From: Lumbricus rubellus
Lineage: Eukaryota; Annelida; Clitellata; Crassiclitellata; Lumbricidae
NCBI GenBank assembly: GCA_945859605.1
Contig: OX243815.1
Coordinates: forward strand, 34,713,785-34,777,784
DNA: 64,000 bases
Direction of reading: 5' to 3'
This document shows, piece by piece, positions 23,001-38,000 of this stretch. The notes under the pieces are model-generated. The model was not told the origin of the DNA and did not search any database. It saw only the letters and a program-made list of their open reading frames with translations. Every line of letters begins with the position of its first letter. The first letter of the stretch is position 1. Both the position numbers and the translations under genes were made by a program.

Positions 23001-26000
23001 AAATACAATAATTAAGCTAAAATCGGGTGTATAAATGTTTGGGTGAGGCAGTATATTAATAGGCCTAATAGCTTTCCTTTATTCAACAACCCGTTTGACA
23101 GACCGCAACCAGTTACAGTGTACAAGTAGGCCTACGCATTTTAAACAAATCACAAGAATGCAGACCACAGAATACACAAATCTTAACTATTAACACTTTG
23201 ACAGAACAGACTGCCTGCAATAATCGGCGCTAATAGAAGCCTAAGCTACAAAACATATCCGCTCAATAATAAAGCACGAAACGCATCCCATTATTATGCA
23301 AAGCTGTGTGGTGTAGGCCGCTGTCTATTTATTAAAGCACTTTTTAAATCTTAGCAGGTAGCTGCCATGTAGTCTATTAATGGACGCAAAGGCTTCGAGT
23401 TATTTAACATAATTATAAGATTATTGATATTGCCAACGCAGTAATCGGTAAGCAAAACGTGTTCAATGTCGTCACTGGTTATGAATATTCATAATACGGA
23501 ACCGGCCAATTAGAAGGCGCTATGGCTGGCAATGCTAACGAAATCAGGTATGGAATGCCTATATGCGGCCCGGTACATAGTCGGTAGTTGTATCATTTGG
23601 ACCACTGTTGGGCCTTCACTTTAACCCAGCCAAATGTGAAGTTTTTTCGTTGGATGCGTGGTGACTACGCAGTTTGCGCTGTGCATATTGGGGGACCCCT
23701 GTTTCTGAGGAAGGCGCTAGACAACGCCCTGGCTTGCTATGTTCATTTGTTCATGTTCAGTAGAGCTTTTGAGAAACAGCGCCTGTTGCCTTCACAGAAC
23801 GCCTTGATCTAACTGCAGTCATCATTCAGCGCCTCGAAACCGGGCTTATAATTTTTCTTCGTTTATTAACATTCAATCTGACAAGAACGCAGAATGACTA
23901 CAGGCTTATGGTATATGAGTATACTTATACCCTAAGCAGGAAATCGATTAATATTGAACTTCCAAGAGTTTGTTTCATTTTCCTAGCGCCTGTTTGTCTG
24001 ACAAAAAATACACGAAGAAAACAAATTGGGTGCATTCCCTCCTCCGCCTCTGCCTCTATGCCCATGATTGCAATGAGCAGAACTTGATGTTGAAACTCAA
24101 AGACCTTTTTTGTATAACATCATCTATACATTCTAAATCTTCATATTGCATCTTGATCAGAACATCATCGGGGCACGTGCCCAAATTGCCCCCAGAGTTT
24201 ACTTCCGGTATGCAGGTTAATGTTGTGAAACCAAGAAATTAATTAACAATGTTCTTAAAAGACATCACTTTCTATAACTTTCAAGTCATCAGCAAAAGAT
24301 TCTGAGCAGGAAACCGTTTGAAAACCTTCTCAAGCAATTTTGCCCAGGTTGACAGTATAATTTTATTTGATCTATAATTCCTTGACTTCGATGTCAGGGA
24401 GTTCAATTGAAGTTTTTTTGAATGGAATAAGTTTTATAAATGGAATAAGTTGTTTAAATGAAGAACTTAAAAAAACTAATTCTTTATTAGCGATTCGAAT
24501 ATGGAAAATTCAAATTTCATTAATCTATTGCTGAAGACTACTCATTCTGTTTGACAATTTTCACCATGGAAAAATACAGCAAAAGCCATCTGCTTATTTA
24601 TTTGTATAGGAAGGGAAGGTGTTCGCGGAGCAGATGGTGCTAAAGGAACAATTGGTCAAAAGGGCGAACCTGGTTAGATATAAATTTCTATCGTGTTAGA
24701 TTTGCGAATAACTTGAGATTGCAAATTTCAGGACTAATTAACAGCAACTAACTGGATTACTTTAATATCTGGTGTCAAAATGTGTAACATATATGCCATT
24801 CAATACATGATATAAATTTTTCATCAAGTCTTTCATAATTGTCAGGTATTCAGGGACCTCCAGGCGTGAAGGGAGCAATTGGATTAACTGGAGAAAAAGG
24901 TTCATTCGGAGAAAATGGTGCTCCTGGACGAAGAGGAGAAAAGGGCGACAAAGGAGACAAAGGCGAAGCTCAAGTTCAAGTTCGAAATTGCTCATGTAAG
25001 ATTTTTTTAAAAAATTTTATCCTCTTTGCCAAAGAATGCGTAACTGAAAGGCACTTGACAAAATTGCTTGAAAATAAAAATATCCTCGTTCTGGATATTT
25101 TTTTATTTATTTACTGAGAATTTGATATAGCGCTCCTTCAAGGTTACTACACAGGAGCGCTCCCAGTCCAACCCCGGTCGAATAAGACAGTTTTGAGAAG
25201 AGAAAGAAATGAAGTAGAAGTAGAAAGGCTAATAGGTATTTGACGAAGGATAACAGGGAGCTCATTCCAGGTCGCAGGGCCAGCCACGGAGAAAGCACGG
25301 CGCTGCCTGATTGCAGTCCGTGAGCGTGAAACAATAAGTTCCGCTTACGCAGCTGAGCGGAGAGAGCAGCGGCGTTGAACGTGCGTGGTCGAGCAACAGA
25401 GCTCCTGCAAGTATAAAGGAGCCAAACCCTCAAAGCAGCGCCGGACCAATACGGAAATTCTGTACGTAATGCGCTGTGGGTAAGGGATCCAGTGGAGTAC
25501 ATCCCGCATGTACTCGGAGACTCGGCCAAATTTGGGAATGCGGCCTATGAGGCGGGCAGCAGTGCGCAGGACCCTATTTAGGGGCCCCACCCGAGAGGCT
25601 GGAAGTCCACCGTATATGGAACTGCAGTAGTCCAAGCGCGAAACTACAAATGCATGAACAAGTGTTGAGGTTGCGCTAGGAGTCAAAGAGCGGGAAATGA
25701 CCTTGAGCTGCCGAAGCTGGTAGTAACAGCTGCGACACTCGCGTAAAAGTGAGTTCCTGGTCAAGGATGACTCCCAAATTCCGGACAGAAGTGGAAAAAG
25801 TGAAATGTGGATATTTCAAGGATAGGGAAGCTAAATCAATTTTGGAAAGCTACTGGGGCGTTCCAAGCCAGATAAGCTGAGTCTTATTAGGGTTAAGGCG
25901 CAGGCGGTTTGAGGACATCCAGGACTGCAGGGTTATGTTTGAGTGCATGCATGGGATATGTTTGAGTCAATTCAACGCATTTTTAAACTTGTGTACTAGC

Positions 26001-29000
26001 AAGATACAGTATCAGATGGTTTCGTGATAACTCTGTGATTATATTGTCATTATACCTCCATTGCCAACAAATTGCATAGCTACTGAAATAAGTTTTAATT
26101 CTGACTGAATTATAAGGCCAAGGTGATGCTTTTGCAGTGGCAGTGATGGCAGGGTTATCGAGAGATAAATGATAATTCAAATTTTCGATTCATTAAAAAT
26201 TATTGATACACCGCAAAATTGTCCGTTTTTTTAACGCATCATTATGCATTTTCAACAACCTGCACTTTGCTGATGACATTATATCTGATCGCCGAAGACC
26301 CAGATCACGGACAAAGTACAATGACAGTAGTCAAACACTTGGACTCAAAATAGAAGCGGAAAAGACCAAGACAATGATTATAGAGAAACAAAATGAGAAG
26401 ATTGATAAAAGATTGGAGGGAGAACCACTGGAGCACTGTGCAGCAGGTGTATTCAGGGTAAGTGGTAACTGAATTTACACTATACATATGAACTCTAGAA
26501 ATCTCTTTTACTTGCAGCACCAAAATGCACAATAACGATGTTTTCGACCGTTAAGGGCTGAGACCTTTGGAAAGCGGGATCGCCATCGCAGTCATTTTTT
26601 TGCTTTGGTTTTAGAGCACTTAAAACTTTTAAAACACTAAAAAACATTCAGAGTCACTAAATAAATTCGAGCTGACTTTCTCTGTACATTGATTAGGACA
26701 CTTCAAGCAATTAGAGTCACTTCAAATTTTGATTAGAGCATAACAATTTTAATTATGCGCATTTTTGAAGAAATGAGATAGAATGGTTTATCCCCCCGGA
26801 TAGTATAGACCAGTTAATTCCATCCGGGGGATAGATTAATTCATCCCCCCGGATAGCTTTCAGGGGGATACTCCTTTTCGTGTCACCGGCAATACTGGAG
26901 CGGGAGGTGGAATGGGCTATCCAGCAGCTGAAGGATAACAAGGCACCAGAATTGGAGGAGAAGAAATGATGAAGGGAATAACTACGGTGTGTAATCGGAT
27001 ATAAGTAACTGCTGAGTGGCCAAAAGACTGGAAAAGCTCTACATTCATCCCGATATTCAAAAATGACGATGCCAAAGAATGTGGAAACTACCATACGATA
27101 GCTCTAATATCACATACGAGTAAGATACTGCTTAAAATAATACATAGAAGGATGGAAAGCATAACGGAGAGGGAGCTGCCAGTTAATCAGGCAGGTTTTA
27201 GAAAGGGGCGAGGGACACGAGATTACATTGCAAATTTGAGATGAATAATGGAGAGACAACGAGAATTCGGACAAGAGGTTCACCTTTGCTTCATTGACTA
27301 CAGCAAAGCGTTCGATTGCATAAATCATTCTTTGTTGTGGAGAACATTGCAACCGATGGGAATTCTAAAGCACCTCATTATGCTGCTCAAAAGCCTGTGC
27401 GAAAATCAAGAAGCTACGATCAGGACAGAATGTAGAGACACGTGTAAAATCAGGACCGGGAAGGGGGGTGAGTCAAGGATGCATATTATCTCCGTTCTTG
27501 TTTAACCTGTAATGTATGCAGAAAGAGTAATACGAATGGCAGAGATGGGTGATGCAAACGAAGATAGAAGGAAAATACTAACAATCTAAGATATGCAGAT
27601 GATACCACATTACTGGCGGGAAGAAAAGATGATCTCGCGTAACTCATACGAAGACTAAAGAAGGAAAGCGAAAAAGCAACATCAAAAGACTAGGATAATG
27701 ACCAAAGCGGAATGGGATACATTCGAAATGGATGGGGAGAAAATAGAGGTTGTGACAAGTTTCTCGTTTTGGGGTTCAATGGTGGAGAAAGAGGGAAGAT
27801 GCGATTCAGAGGTGAGGCGGAGAATTTCAATGGGCCAAAGCTGCAATGCAGAGGATGGATAAGATATGGAGGACAGGCAGGTGAGCTTACAGACAAAGAT
27901 GAGATTGGTCAAAGCAATGATTCTCCCCAGAATGCTATATGGAAGCGAGACGTGGACGAAGACGTAGGCGTTGGACATTGCTGCTTGTGAAACAACATTG
28001 CAGACTTCATCCTGACGAGGATGAAGACCAGATGGATGGAAGGACGACAGCATCAATTTATAGTTTGGTAATGAGCTCATATGGGAATTGGGAATGTTCC
28101 CAATGTAGAAAGCAAGTGGAAATTTGCAAGCAGTTTATTCCTGCATTCTTTCAGCTGATTCTAAATATGTCAAAATCGCATCCTGTTATAGCATGATGGC
28201 GAATCATTTCTTCAAAGTTGCGTGAAGTTGATGAGCTTCCGTTTTGCTGAAGTTCCTGCCATCACCCCAAAATCGCTTGATAGCCTATCAAACGATTTAC
28301 ATTTAAAAAGGCAAACATATCTGATCCAGAAGTAGACAACACCTTTTTATCTTTCATGGAACCAGCCGCTTGCTTATAAATTATAAAGAAATTATGATTA
28401 CGATCTCCAGTCTGCCAATTCTTGAAATACGCCGTTGTCGGAAAATTGGCAGAATGTTCCGAGGCAATAATTATTGACCATCTTAAAAGTATCTGTACAC
28501 CTTAACCACTATCTGCGAGGTCGCCAAATTTCTTTGCTTCTGAGGTTTCCTTTTCATTGTGACAAATATTAAGTCGCACCGCAGTTCATGCGACCCATTC
28601 TAGAGCTTGTTCATTAATAATTTGTCTAAAATTGGTCGTATGAACTGCGGCGCGACTTATGGGCGTTTCGCAATATTTGGTCATGTCTGATAATTAGACC
28701 TGGGCGTCGATCCCAATGAGTCGACCCCAGTCAACTTGGTCATCCCAAGTCGGGTCGGGTCGTTTCTACTCACCGCAACTGATTCCAAGTCGAATTTTCT
28801 AAACAGAAGTCACTTGAAGTGGTTTTTACCACAATTCGTCTTGAGACACAAGCATAGTCACTAAATGTGAGACGAGTACAAGATTTAAGCAGCTTTTGTG
28901 GTGTGTTTACTAGAAAAAGTGAGGTTTATACTAAACAGAGAATTAGCCTACTAATTATTCCACCGGTGGGCTGTCGTGCAGACTGCTGTCTGCCGATCTC

Positions 29001-32000
29001 TTCGTATATTTTGTTATTCAATGCTAAAACGTCACACTTAGGCATGCGCTTAATTAAAATATTATTTTCACGTGTGCTTATCAAGACATCATCATCATCA
29101 ATATCCTTAGGCTCAATGCCCAGTTGGAGTCCGACGCCACTCTCTGTCTGAGTCTGTCTCATGTTACGTTGCCCAGCTTCAACCGGTCCAATCAGCAGGT
29201 CTGCTCCATACCCATAACTGCGCTTAACTGCGCATCCAGACCACCTTGTCTGATTGAAGAATCGTGAAAAAGAGGCATGATAGACAACGTGGGTCAATGC
29301 CCGTTGTGTCCCAGGCTCTCTCCCCGACTCTCCATCGGTCTGTCCTGACCGACCTGTGCATGTCTGCTCCACATCATGACACCTTGAAGCATCTGGGTAG
29401 CTATGTCACTTGTGTCGTGGTTTTTGCGGATTACAATCGTCTTGGTTTTTCACTGCCAGCGTATAACCACCCATCTGGCAAACTTTTCTCCTTTTGTCCG
29501 GGCTTAGGACCGGCGCAGGGACGTTGTTGGTTCCCTGTGGCAGAGGATGGATGCAGTTTAACGTCGTGCCCAGGACCATTATCAATACATGAACTTTAGC
29601 AAATCAGTGAAGTTCTGGGTGGTCTGCGAAGAAAGCTGGATCTTAAAGCCAGTAATAAATCGATAGTTTGACGCTACTTTGGTATCCTGCATCTGCAGTT
29701 GTCTGCGACGGAAGAGCTTTTGTATACGGGCTAATTGGACAATGAAAGACACTGTCAGTGAGTAAGCTTACAATTAATGTAGAAACCTACTGCAGGACGA
29801 TGCGCTTGCAATGCTATTTGCTAAGTTGCGGAATGATGTCAGTGGCCGAATAATTACGACAACGAACTTACAAATTATCATAACACGCCATTCAGTACAA
29901 CCATTCCACGGTCCCTTATTTTATCTTAGACCTTGCGCATTTTGCAAATTTATTAAATATTAATAATAATAATAAAAGTAATAATAAAAATATTGAGTGT
30001 ACTATGAAGTACAGTGGGCAAACTAAAATTTATAGGCCTAATAATTTTAATTCAATGTCGTTCTAGATGGCCCAAAGCATCACAAAACTATTCAAAATAA
30101 AACACAAATAGCATTAAATGGGCTTAATTCAAGCATCAATTAAGTGTTGAGGCCTCATTACTCATTGGTGGGCTTATATGAAATTGATGATTGCCAGAAA
30201 AAATGGTTTGACTTCTTTAATTAGTAGCTGAGCGTCGACCTAGGCTAATGGATTATAACCATGCAAAAAGTGGACTTCAAGTCGAACGTCGGTTGTTTTT
30301 GTGCCAAGTCGGGTCAAGTTATTTTGACACCAAGAAGTCGAATTCAAGTCGACCTCAAAGTCACTTTAGGGTCAAGTGGGGTCAGATTAGCTGACCTAAG
30401 TCACTTTCAGGTCTACGCGTAGTCTAGAGGCGCAGCGAAAAATATCCTAATAGAATAAATAAATGCCATGCTTATGTTAGAGAAATGCTTACTGGACATT
30501 GAAGTTACTTTTCAGAGAGCATCATGTTTTCAGGGTGTCCGGACAATTCGGCGCCGGACAATTCGGACCGGACAATTTGGACCGGACAATTCAGACCCGG
30601 ACAATTCGGAGTGCATGTAAAAATATTGCTCTTACGGCTATGAAACTTTTGTTTATCAATGGTATGAACTATAATTATATGGCACCAAGCAAATATTGTC
30701 TGGTCTTCTAAAATTTATCCAATAACAGAAATTTAAAAAAACCGAAATTAGTAGCTAAATGCAGTAAATTATCAACTTTTAGGCATCTCATTTAGATAAA
30801 TTAAGTTTCATACCTATAGGCCCATAATTTTTTTTATGCCCGATATATAGTGAGGTGTCAGATTAATATTAGTTTCGACAATATACATTTTGGATGATGG
30901 AGAAGTCCCATCACGAATTTGGGCTGCAAAGAATTGTTCAGTCCGAATTGTCCGGGTCCGAATTGTCCGGTCCGAATTATCCGCGCCGAATTGTCCGGCG
31001 CCGAATTGTCCGGGAACCGGTTTTCAGATAAATCCATGGCGCATTGTTGCTTCATACGATGTGATAAGGCGCTGCATGACATGCCAATATTTAAGTATAA
31101 TTTTTCTCAGCGTTCTTTTGAAGAACTCTTTTTCGTTTACGACTTTGTGATAGAAGAAATTGCGATAATTCTAATGATCATGTCTGACGAAATAACTGAA
31201 CATTGTAGATAAATTCAACATCACAGGTTCCAGATGCCATCTCGCAAAGACCTGGTGAAATAAAAACTGGCAGCCATTTTGGCTGCTATTTTGATGTTGT
31301 TGCATTAAGTAAGTAAGTAAAGAAGTATATTCTTTAATGTACAAGCTGCAAAAACGCATTCTGGTCTACAAGCACAAAAAACACAACCTAAAAAACAAAT
31401 ACAATTACAAATCTGGCAGACATCAACGGCGGCCACTCAAATAGCTCAAGCCTAACGATGGTAACATCACAACGACAGAGTCATCCATTGTCAAAAACGG
31501 CGCTCGAGAAGCACAAATCACCACCGTCGAACTCAATCCTACGCGTTGGCTATACACGGAGAGTCCACCCGACAGTTTCTCGTACAGAAGATGGTAGCTT
31601 AATAGCATTTTCAGTGTCTACAGATAGTACAGATACATAAAGTCTGAAGAGTAGCGGCGGTAGCACAACGCTGGAAATGTGACACTACCACGGCACGGTC
31701 TTCGGTTGCTGGTAAATAAGTTCCTTTCTATTCCCATTCATGTGTGCAATCGTTCGGCCGCGAAAATGAATCAATGATGACGATCCTGGAACCCCTTGAT
31801 GTTGAGCGTAATGGAATGTCCAAATACATGTATGTGTCTTTGATTTAATTTCATTCCTTGCATCCTATAAAGGCTATGATATTAATTTAGAGTATAAAAT
31901 CGTGTTCCTAGCACACACCGTACTTTACTTATAGAGACATTTGAAGCAACAGACTGCCATTTTGTTTGCCAGCTAACCGCGATTTCCGTTTTCAGCAGGA

Positions 32001-35000
32001 TCAAATTAGTCTAGAAACGTCTGTTAGCAAATTGTTACATGATTTGCATCTTACAGTGATTTATAGAGTTCTTTTAGAATTCCAGTACGATGACATTTTA
32101 AATGTTATTCAATTACATTAGCATTATGTCTGAACTTATCGTGTCTATTATCTAGGTCCACAAGGCCCAAAAGGACACAAAGGAGAACCTGGCTGTAAGC
32201 AAAGTTTTTGTGATATTTAATTTGAGTAATTCGCAGTGCATATTGCACTTATTAGCAGCAACTTTCCTTGATATATCCTTATCTCTCACAGTGCGATACC
32301 TTGGAATTGCTTTGGATCTATTTCTCAAAGCATACCAATTTGGCCACTCGAAGTTGCTACTACCAGCTTCGACAACTCCGAGTTGTCTCAAGTTGTCTCT
32401 CTCATAGTGCTATCCATGCCTATTGTCACCAGTAGAATTTATCACTGCAGTTTGGTACTCGAGGGTCTGACTAATTTGGGCGCCTTGAACGAGTTCTTCG
32501 CTCGGTTGCTCGCCTCATTGGCCACATTCCTAAATGTGCTACTTATGCTTATATGCGTGACGCTCTTCACTGGCCACCTGCTTCACAGCGCATCTCTACC
32601 GAGTTACTGCACTTGTTTGGCAATGCCTTATTGATTGTGCTCTATCATATCTGAACTTTGTCGACCTGTTTCCGACCCTGCAGGTCGTCGAGCTTTTCGC
32701 TCTGCGACAACGGGGATCTTTAGGTTCCTCGAACACGCACTTCTGCAAGACACCACCGAACCTTTTGTACTGTGGATCCCGCTATCTGGAATGGCCTCGA
32801 ACTAAACTTGCGACTTATGCCTAGGTTAAATTTACCTGCTTTTTATAAGTCGCTGAAAACCTATTTTTTAAGCAGAGTGCCTTTAAGTAGGTTTCTTGAA
32901 GAGGCGCTATATAAATTCTCGAAATGAATGAAGGAGCATCCAATTTGTTATTTAATTGCAGTGGCAATCCAATTTGCGGTCAACTGAACGTCTTAATAAT
33001 CTAATTTTCCTAAAATATGTAAAAATCGCACATTTTGCAGCTTGTGCATGCGCAGCGGATCGGTCTCGTTAGGCTCAAGAATTATTACAAGAATTATGAA
33101 ACTGCAAATCAAATATAGAAATTGTAGAATATTTGGCAGCATACGGCTTTCAGGTCAGCCATTGTGGAAATATTCGCCAGCATGCGACTTTCAGGTTTTA
33201 AAGCGAACAATTGGAATGTTGTTTTGAATTGTTGCGATAAGAAAATAATCTAGATGATGATCATAAATTTATCAAATAAATAAAAAAAAGTTCCTGTGAC
33301 TTACTTTTATTTCAGACGTTAACTCTGATTCGTTGGTCAATTGGGTGAAAGACTTTGATAAACATCCCAAAGGTAGGCAGAAATAAGAACGATGTCTAAT
33401 AAATTTTATTTAGTTGATAAGTTTTTTGCAAAATAAAAGATGAACGCCAGTCATCGTACATTTTTACCGTGCTGAATGAAACTGGAATGTGCATTGATAT
33501 TGAATTAACAAGTCTATATTTTTTTTCTTTCACGAGAAGTAATAAAGCAACAAAAACAAAATAATTCAAAACTTGTGTTGGTGGGTTTTTTCATGGCCTT
33601 CAAAAAATGGAAAACAGTATTCGGAAGACAATTTTCAAAGTAAAAAACCATAATGTTTGATAGGTAATGAAACAGTTAAATCTGCAGTTCAAACATTGTG
33701 GCTTGATAGTGCAATAACCTTTATTTCATATGTAGTAGTGTTATCATCATACGCGAGTGTATAATGCGGTCAATATCGGTTTACTAAGGAATCATCTTCC
33801 TCAGTAGTTTTTTATTGATATGTTGTTGAGTCATATTGGTATGGAAGAGGATAGGATATATCTAAGATAATACAATCACGCTTTTCTAAACAGGCCTAAA
33901 TGCAAATACGCATTTGTGATTTATTTACAATTTTTTTTTTTTTAAATCAGTCATTTGTTTTATTTCCTGGCCAAGATATAACAGTCCAGATATTGTGGAA
34001 TTTGTATCATACCATTTCCTCGTGAAACAGTAATATTGGCCAACTTCTAAATATTTTCTAGGAAAGGAGCTCAGCACTATCCTATTTTTTGCAAAAATGT
34101 GCGTGTCCTCAATATATGTGATGTTCATCAATTTCAAAACATACAAATTGTCACTTCTTCACAACCTGTATACCTTTTCACGTTCACGACAAGGAAAACG
34201 TCATTGGAACGCGCACTGATGATGAAACTAACTACTGATTGAGCACGAAAGTGCCTCAATATAAAAATCAGTCCTGTCTACTGATAAGATATCCAAAATC
34301 TTGAGTGAGAATTAGTGTCTGTTCAATATTTATTTATTTTTAAAATTAAAAACCATATATAAAACACCATTTAGGTTTTTTGTCATATTTGGAAACAGTA
34401 TTTGCAAGAGAGGACAAAGAAAACCACCTCAAGGAAATGTGCAGGGAACTGGAGGAAGACGAGAAGAAAGGAGGAACTAAATAGATGTTTGCAAAGATAA
34501 AGAAAATAACGAAGACATCTGCCCCTAATACCAGCTCACATAGGAGACGAGGAATGGATGAAGGAAAGATGGTGAGTATACGGAAGAGCTATACAAGGAA
34601 AATGAACGTGTCAAGAAAGAAAACATAAAAATGGATAAATTTGAAAGTGAACCAGAAATAATGAAAGCAGAGGTGGAGTGGGCAATAGGACAGCTTAAGA
34701 ACAACAAAGCGCCGGGACATGACGGAATGCCTATAGAAAGGCAGGAGAGGAAGCAGTGGTGAAGACAATCACAAAATTATGCAATCAATTCTGGAGAACT
34801 GGGGAGTGGCCGGAAGACTGAAGGAGGTCAGTATTAATCCCAAATTTCAAGAAAGGAGATGCGAGGGAGTGCGAAAATTATCGAATGATAGCGATGACAT
34901 CGCACACTGGTAAAATACTCCTCAAAATAATCCACAAAATAATGGAGAATACAATCGAAAGAGAATGACCACTCAATCAAGCGGGTTTCAGGAAGGCGCG

Positions 35001-38000
35001 AGGAACACGCGGACCACATTGCCAACATAAGATGGATTATGGAGAGACAGAGGGAGTTTGGTCAGAACGTACCTCTGTGCTTTATAGAAAATGCTGGATT
35101 TGACGAGGCAAAGGAGGGGGTTAGAAAAGCGGGGAAAATATCAAATAAGGCGTTTGATTACATAGACCATACATTACTGGGAAAGACATTGGTTAAGATG
35201 GGAATACAGATACATCTGGTAAATCTACTAAAACACCTTTATGTGGATCAAGAACTGAATATGGAGATAACGGGAATTTTAAAATAGGGAAAGGAGTGAG
35301 GCAGTAGTGCATTTTGTCCCCTTTCCTATTTAATCTGTATGCCGAGCGAATTATGAGAAATGCTGGATTTGACGAGGCAAAGAAGGGGCTTAGAAAAGCG
35401 GGGAAAATATTGAATAACCTGAGATACGCCGATGATACGACATAACTAACTGGGAAAAAGAACGACTTGGCCGAATAAATAAGAAGAGTTAAGAAAGAGA
35501 GTGAAAAGACCGTCTTATACTTCAACATAAAGAAAACAAAAGTTGTGACAACTGCAACATGGGAGAATTTTGAGGTGGATGGATAGAAGTAGTATCGAGC
35601 TTCACATTCCTGGGAGCTATGATAGAGAAGGAGCGAAGAAGTGATATGGAAATAAGGCGGAAGGTAACACTGGGAAAAATGGCAATGAACGGTCTTGGAA
35701 GGATATGGAAGGATAAACATGTGAGCTGGGAAACAAAGAAAAGACTGATAGGAGCACTAATCTTTCCAGTGGTCCTTTATGGATGCGAGAAGTGGACGAA
35801 GAAACGGGTTACGGAAAAGAAAATCAACGCGTGCGAGATGTGGATTTGGAGAAAGATGCTGAGGATCTCATGGACGGAAAACGAGTCGGTGCGCGGGGAG
35901 CTGGGAATCCAGAAGGATGAGACACTGCAGCAAACAGCAACTAAGAGGAAATTAAGCTAATTCGGCCACGTGATGAGATCAAACGGTCTGGAAAAAAGAA
36001 TTGATTATGGCATGCGGAGAGGGAAGAAAAAGACGAGGAAGACCAAGGAAGAAATGGATGGATGAAATACACGAGATACGCCGATGATACGACATTACTA
36101 ACTGGGAAAAAGAACGACTTGGCCGAATTAATAAGAAGAGTTAAGAAAGAGAGTGACAAGACCGTCTTATACTTCACTGGAGAGGATACATCGCAACAAG
36201 GCAAATTGCACAAGGCAAAATGCCTTCCACAGAGCTCCAAGAGCTGACGGCACCTGGGCCGGTAGTCTTGTCCATGGCGCACTTTGCGCTACGCGTAGAA
36301 TATATATTTCGAATTGTTATTCTCTAAAAACGTTTGACTCTAGTAAGAAAGTCATGAGTAGGCTAATCCACTGGAATTTGTGCTCTGTTTAAAAGAGGTG
36401 GTTATAGAAATGAGGTTATCGCGCATGCGCATAGCGTACTATATTTATATGCATCGTCTCGGACGAGAAGTAAGCAAGTAGATAGGCGGCCGCAAAGCAG
36501 AACGATTCATATTTAAAATAGGCTAAATAAAAAATTATGAGGCCTGACAAGAGAAAATAATTATGTGAGTGAAAGTTAGTTGCAAATGTATAGGAAGAAA
36601 ATAACATAGCGAGAAAGTGAACAGATTTTGAATAAAACGGAGGGATAAAATGTGATGAAACCGTAACCGGTTTCAGCTCGTGGTCGCCGAATTAAAGTTC
36701 TTAGCGGAGTTCTTGTTGGTTTCTCGAACTGTCCAGTTTAACGTGGCATGCGTTTGATTTATCGTGGATTTTAATATGCAAGCTGTCGCTAGAACAAACT
36801 AATTACACAGATAAAAGGGCCGTAATACCAATATGTGGGTCGCTTACCTAACGTGACCAGCGGCCCGCTGGTCACGTTAGGTAAGCGACCCACATAAATT
36901 ATTGGTATTCATACCATGCAGCCGTCGACGAAGGATACGAGTTCATTGCAAACGTTTTAAACACGTTTTGACGTGTAAAGTGTCGTCGAATGCAGCCAGT
37001 TTCGAGTCACAAACAGACGCCATTTTATGGAGTAGCGACTTATACCTGGCGGGGAATCGGAGTATCGTTATTCATAGAGTACAGGTTTAAGCGTCATCCA
37101 TGACTACCATTTTAAATCGTTATTCGGGACTATACAATATTTGCGCTTGGAGTGCGATATACACCATGTCCAAGACTACCGCCCCAGGTGACCAGGTGAT
37201 TTGTGAAATATTTAAAAAATAATGGCGCAAAATATATTTCAGCCATCTAGCTCGTTTCATAGACGAGATGTAACAGTCCAACTGTGTTGGATCGTGCTTT
37301 TTTAAATTATTATCTGAAATAATTAATACCTCGGTCAAATTTTTAGATATTCTGCTAAATGTTTTTACTGTTCTTCTTTATTTTACATATAGCAAAAAAA
37401 TCGAGAAGGTGTGATAGCAAATTGCTACTTTACTGGTTGATTTGACATGGAATGAAACAAATTTAATAGTTAACTGATTCACTGGTTGCATTTAGTTTTG
37501 TATTTAGTTTTTTTTTAAAGTCAAATATGTACATGTCGCAAATAATAATCACCATGATTGCTTTTCTAACGATTTTTGCAATTGAACTTCAGGTATAATT
37601 AATATTGTAAACAACACAACAACTTTCGTCATCTAAAATCCATTAAATCTATATTCTTTTATTATAGTCTAAACTGCAACGATGTCTTGAAAATTCAACG
37701 AAACGGGAGTTACATGACACCGCCTTTACACTACAACATCGCGCCTCACTTTTTGCGGTTCGTGGCGGTGTAGTGGGTGGTTAGTTGCCTTGCAGGTTCG
37801 AATCCACCTCGAGTAAGAACTTGGGCAAATTGCTAAGCGCTTCGACGTGAAATTTCGCTGCAGCGTTCGCGGTGTAGTCGGGAGCGCATCAGAGTAGCGA
37901 GAGCTTGAAGTTGCGCTATAACAAGTGAACATACAAACCAGCTACAAATGATTCAGCTTCTTTCAATAAGACAAACGATAGTTTTAGCATAAGGATCTTA

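Noticed and set aside
28926..29372. A 148-codon minus frame as a gene
   Set aside because: It runs through a SINE-like unit with a (GAT)n tail and reads its repeat as Asp residues.
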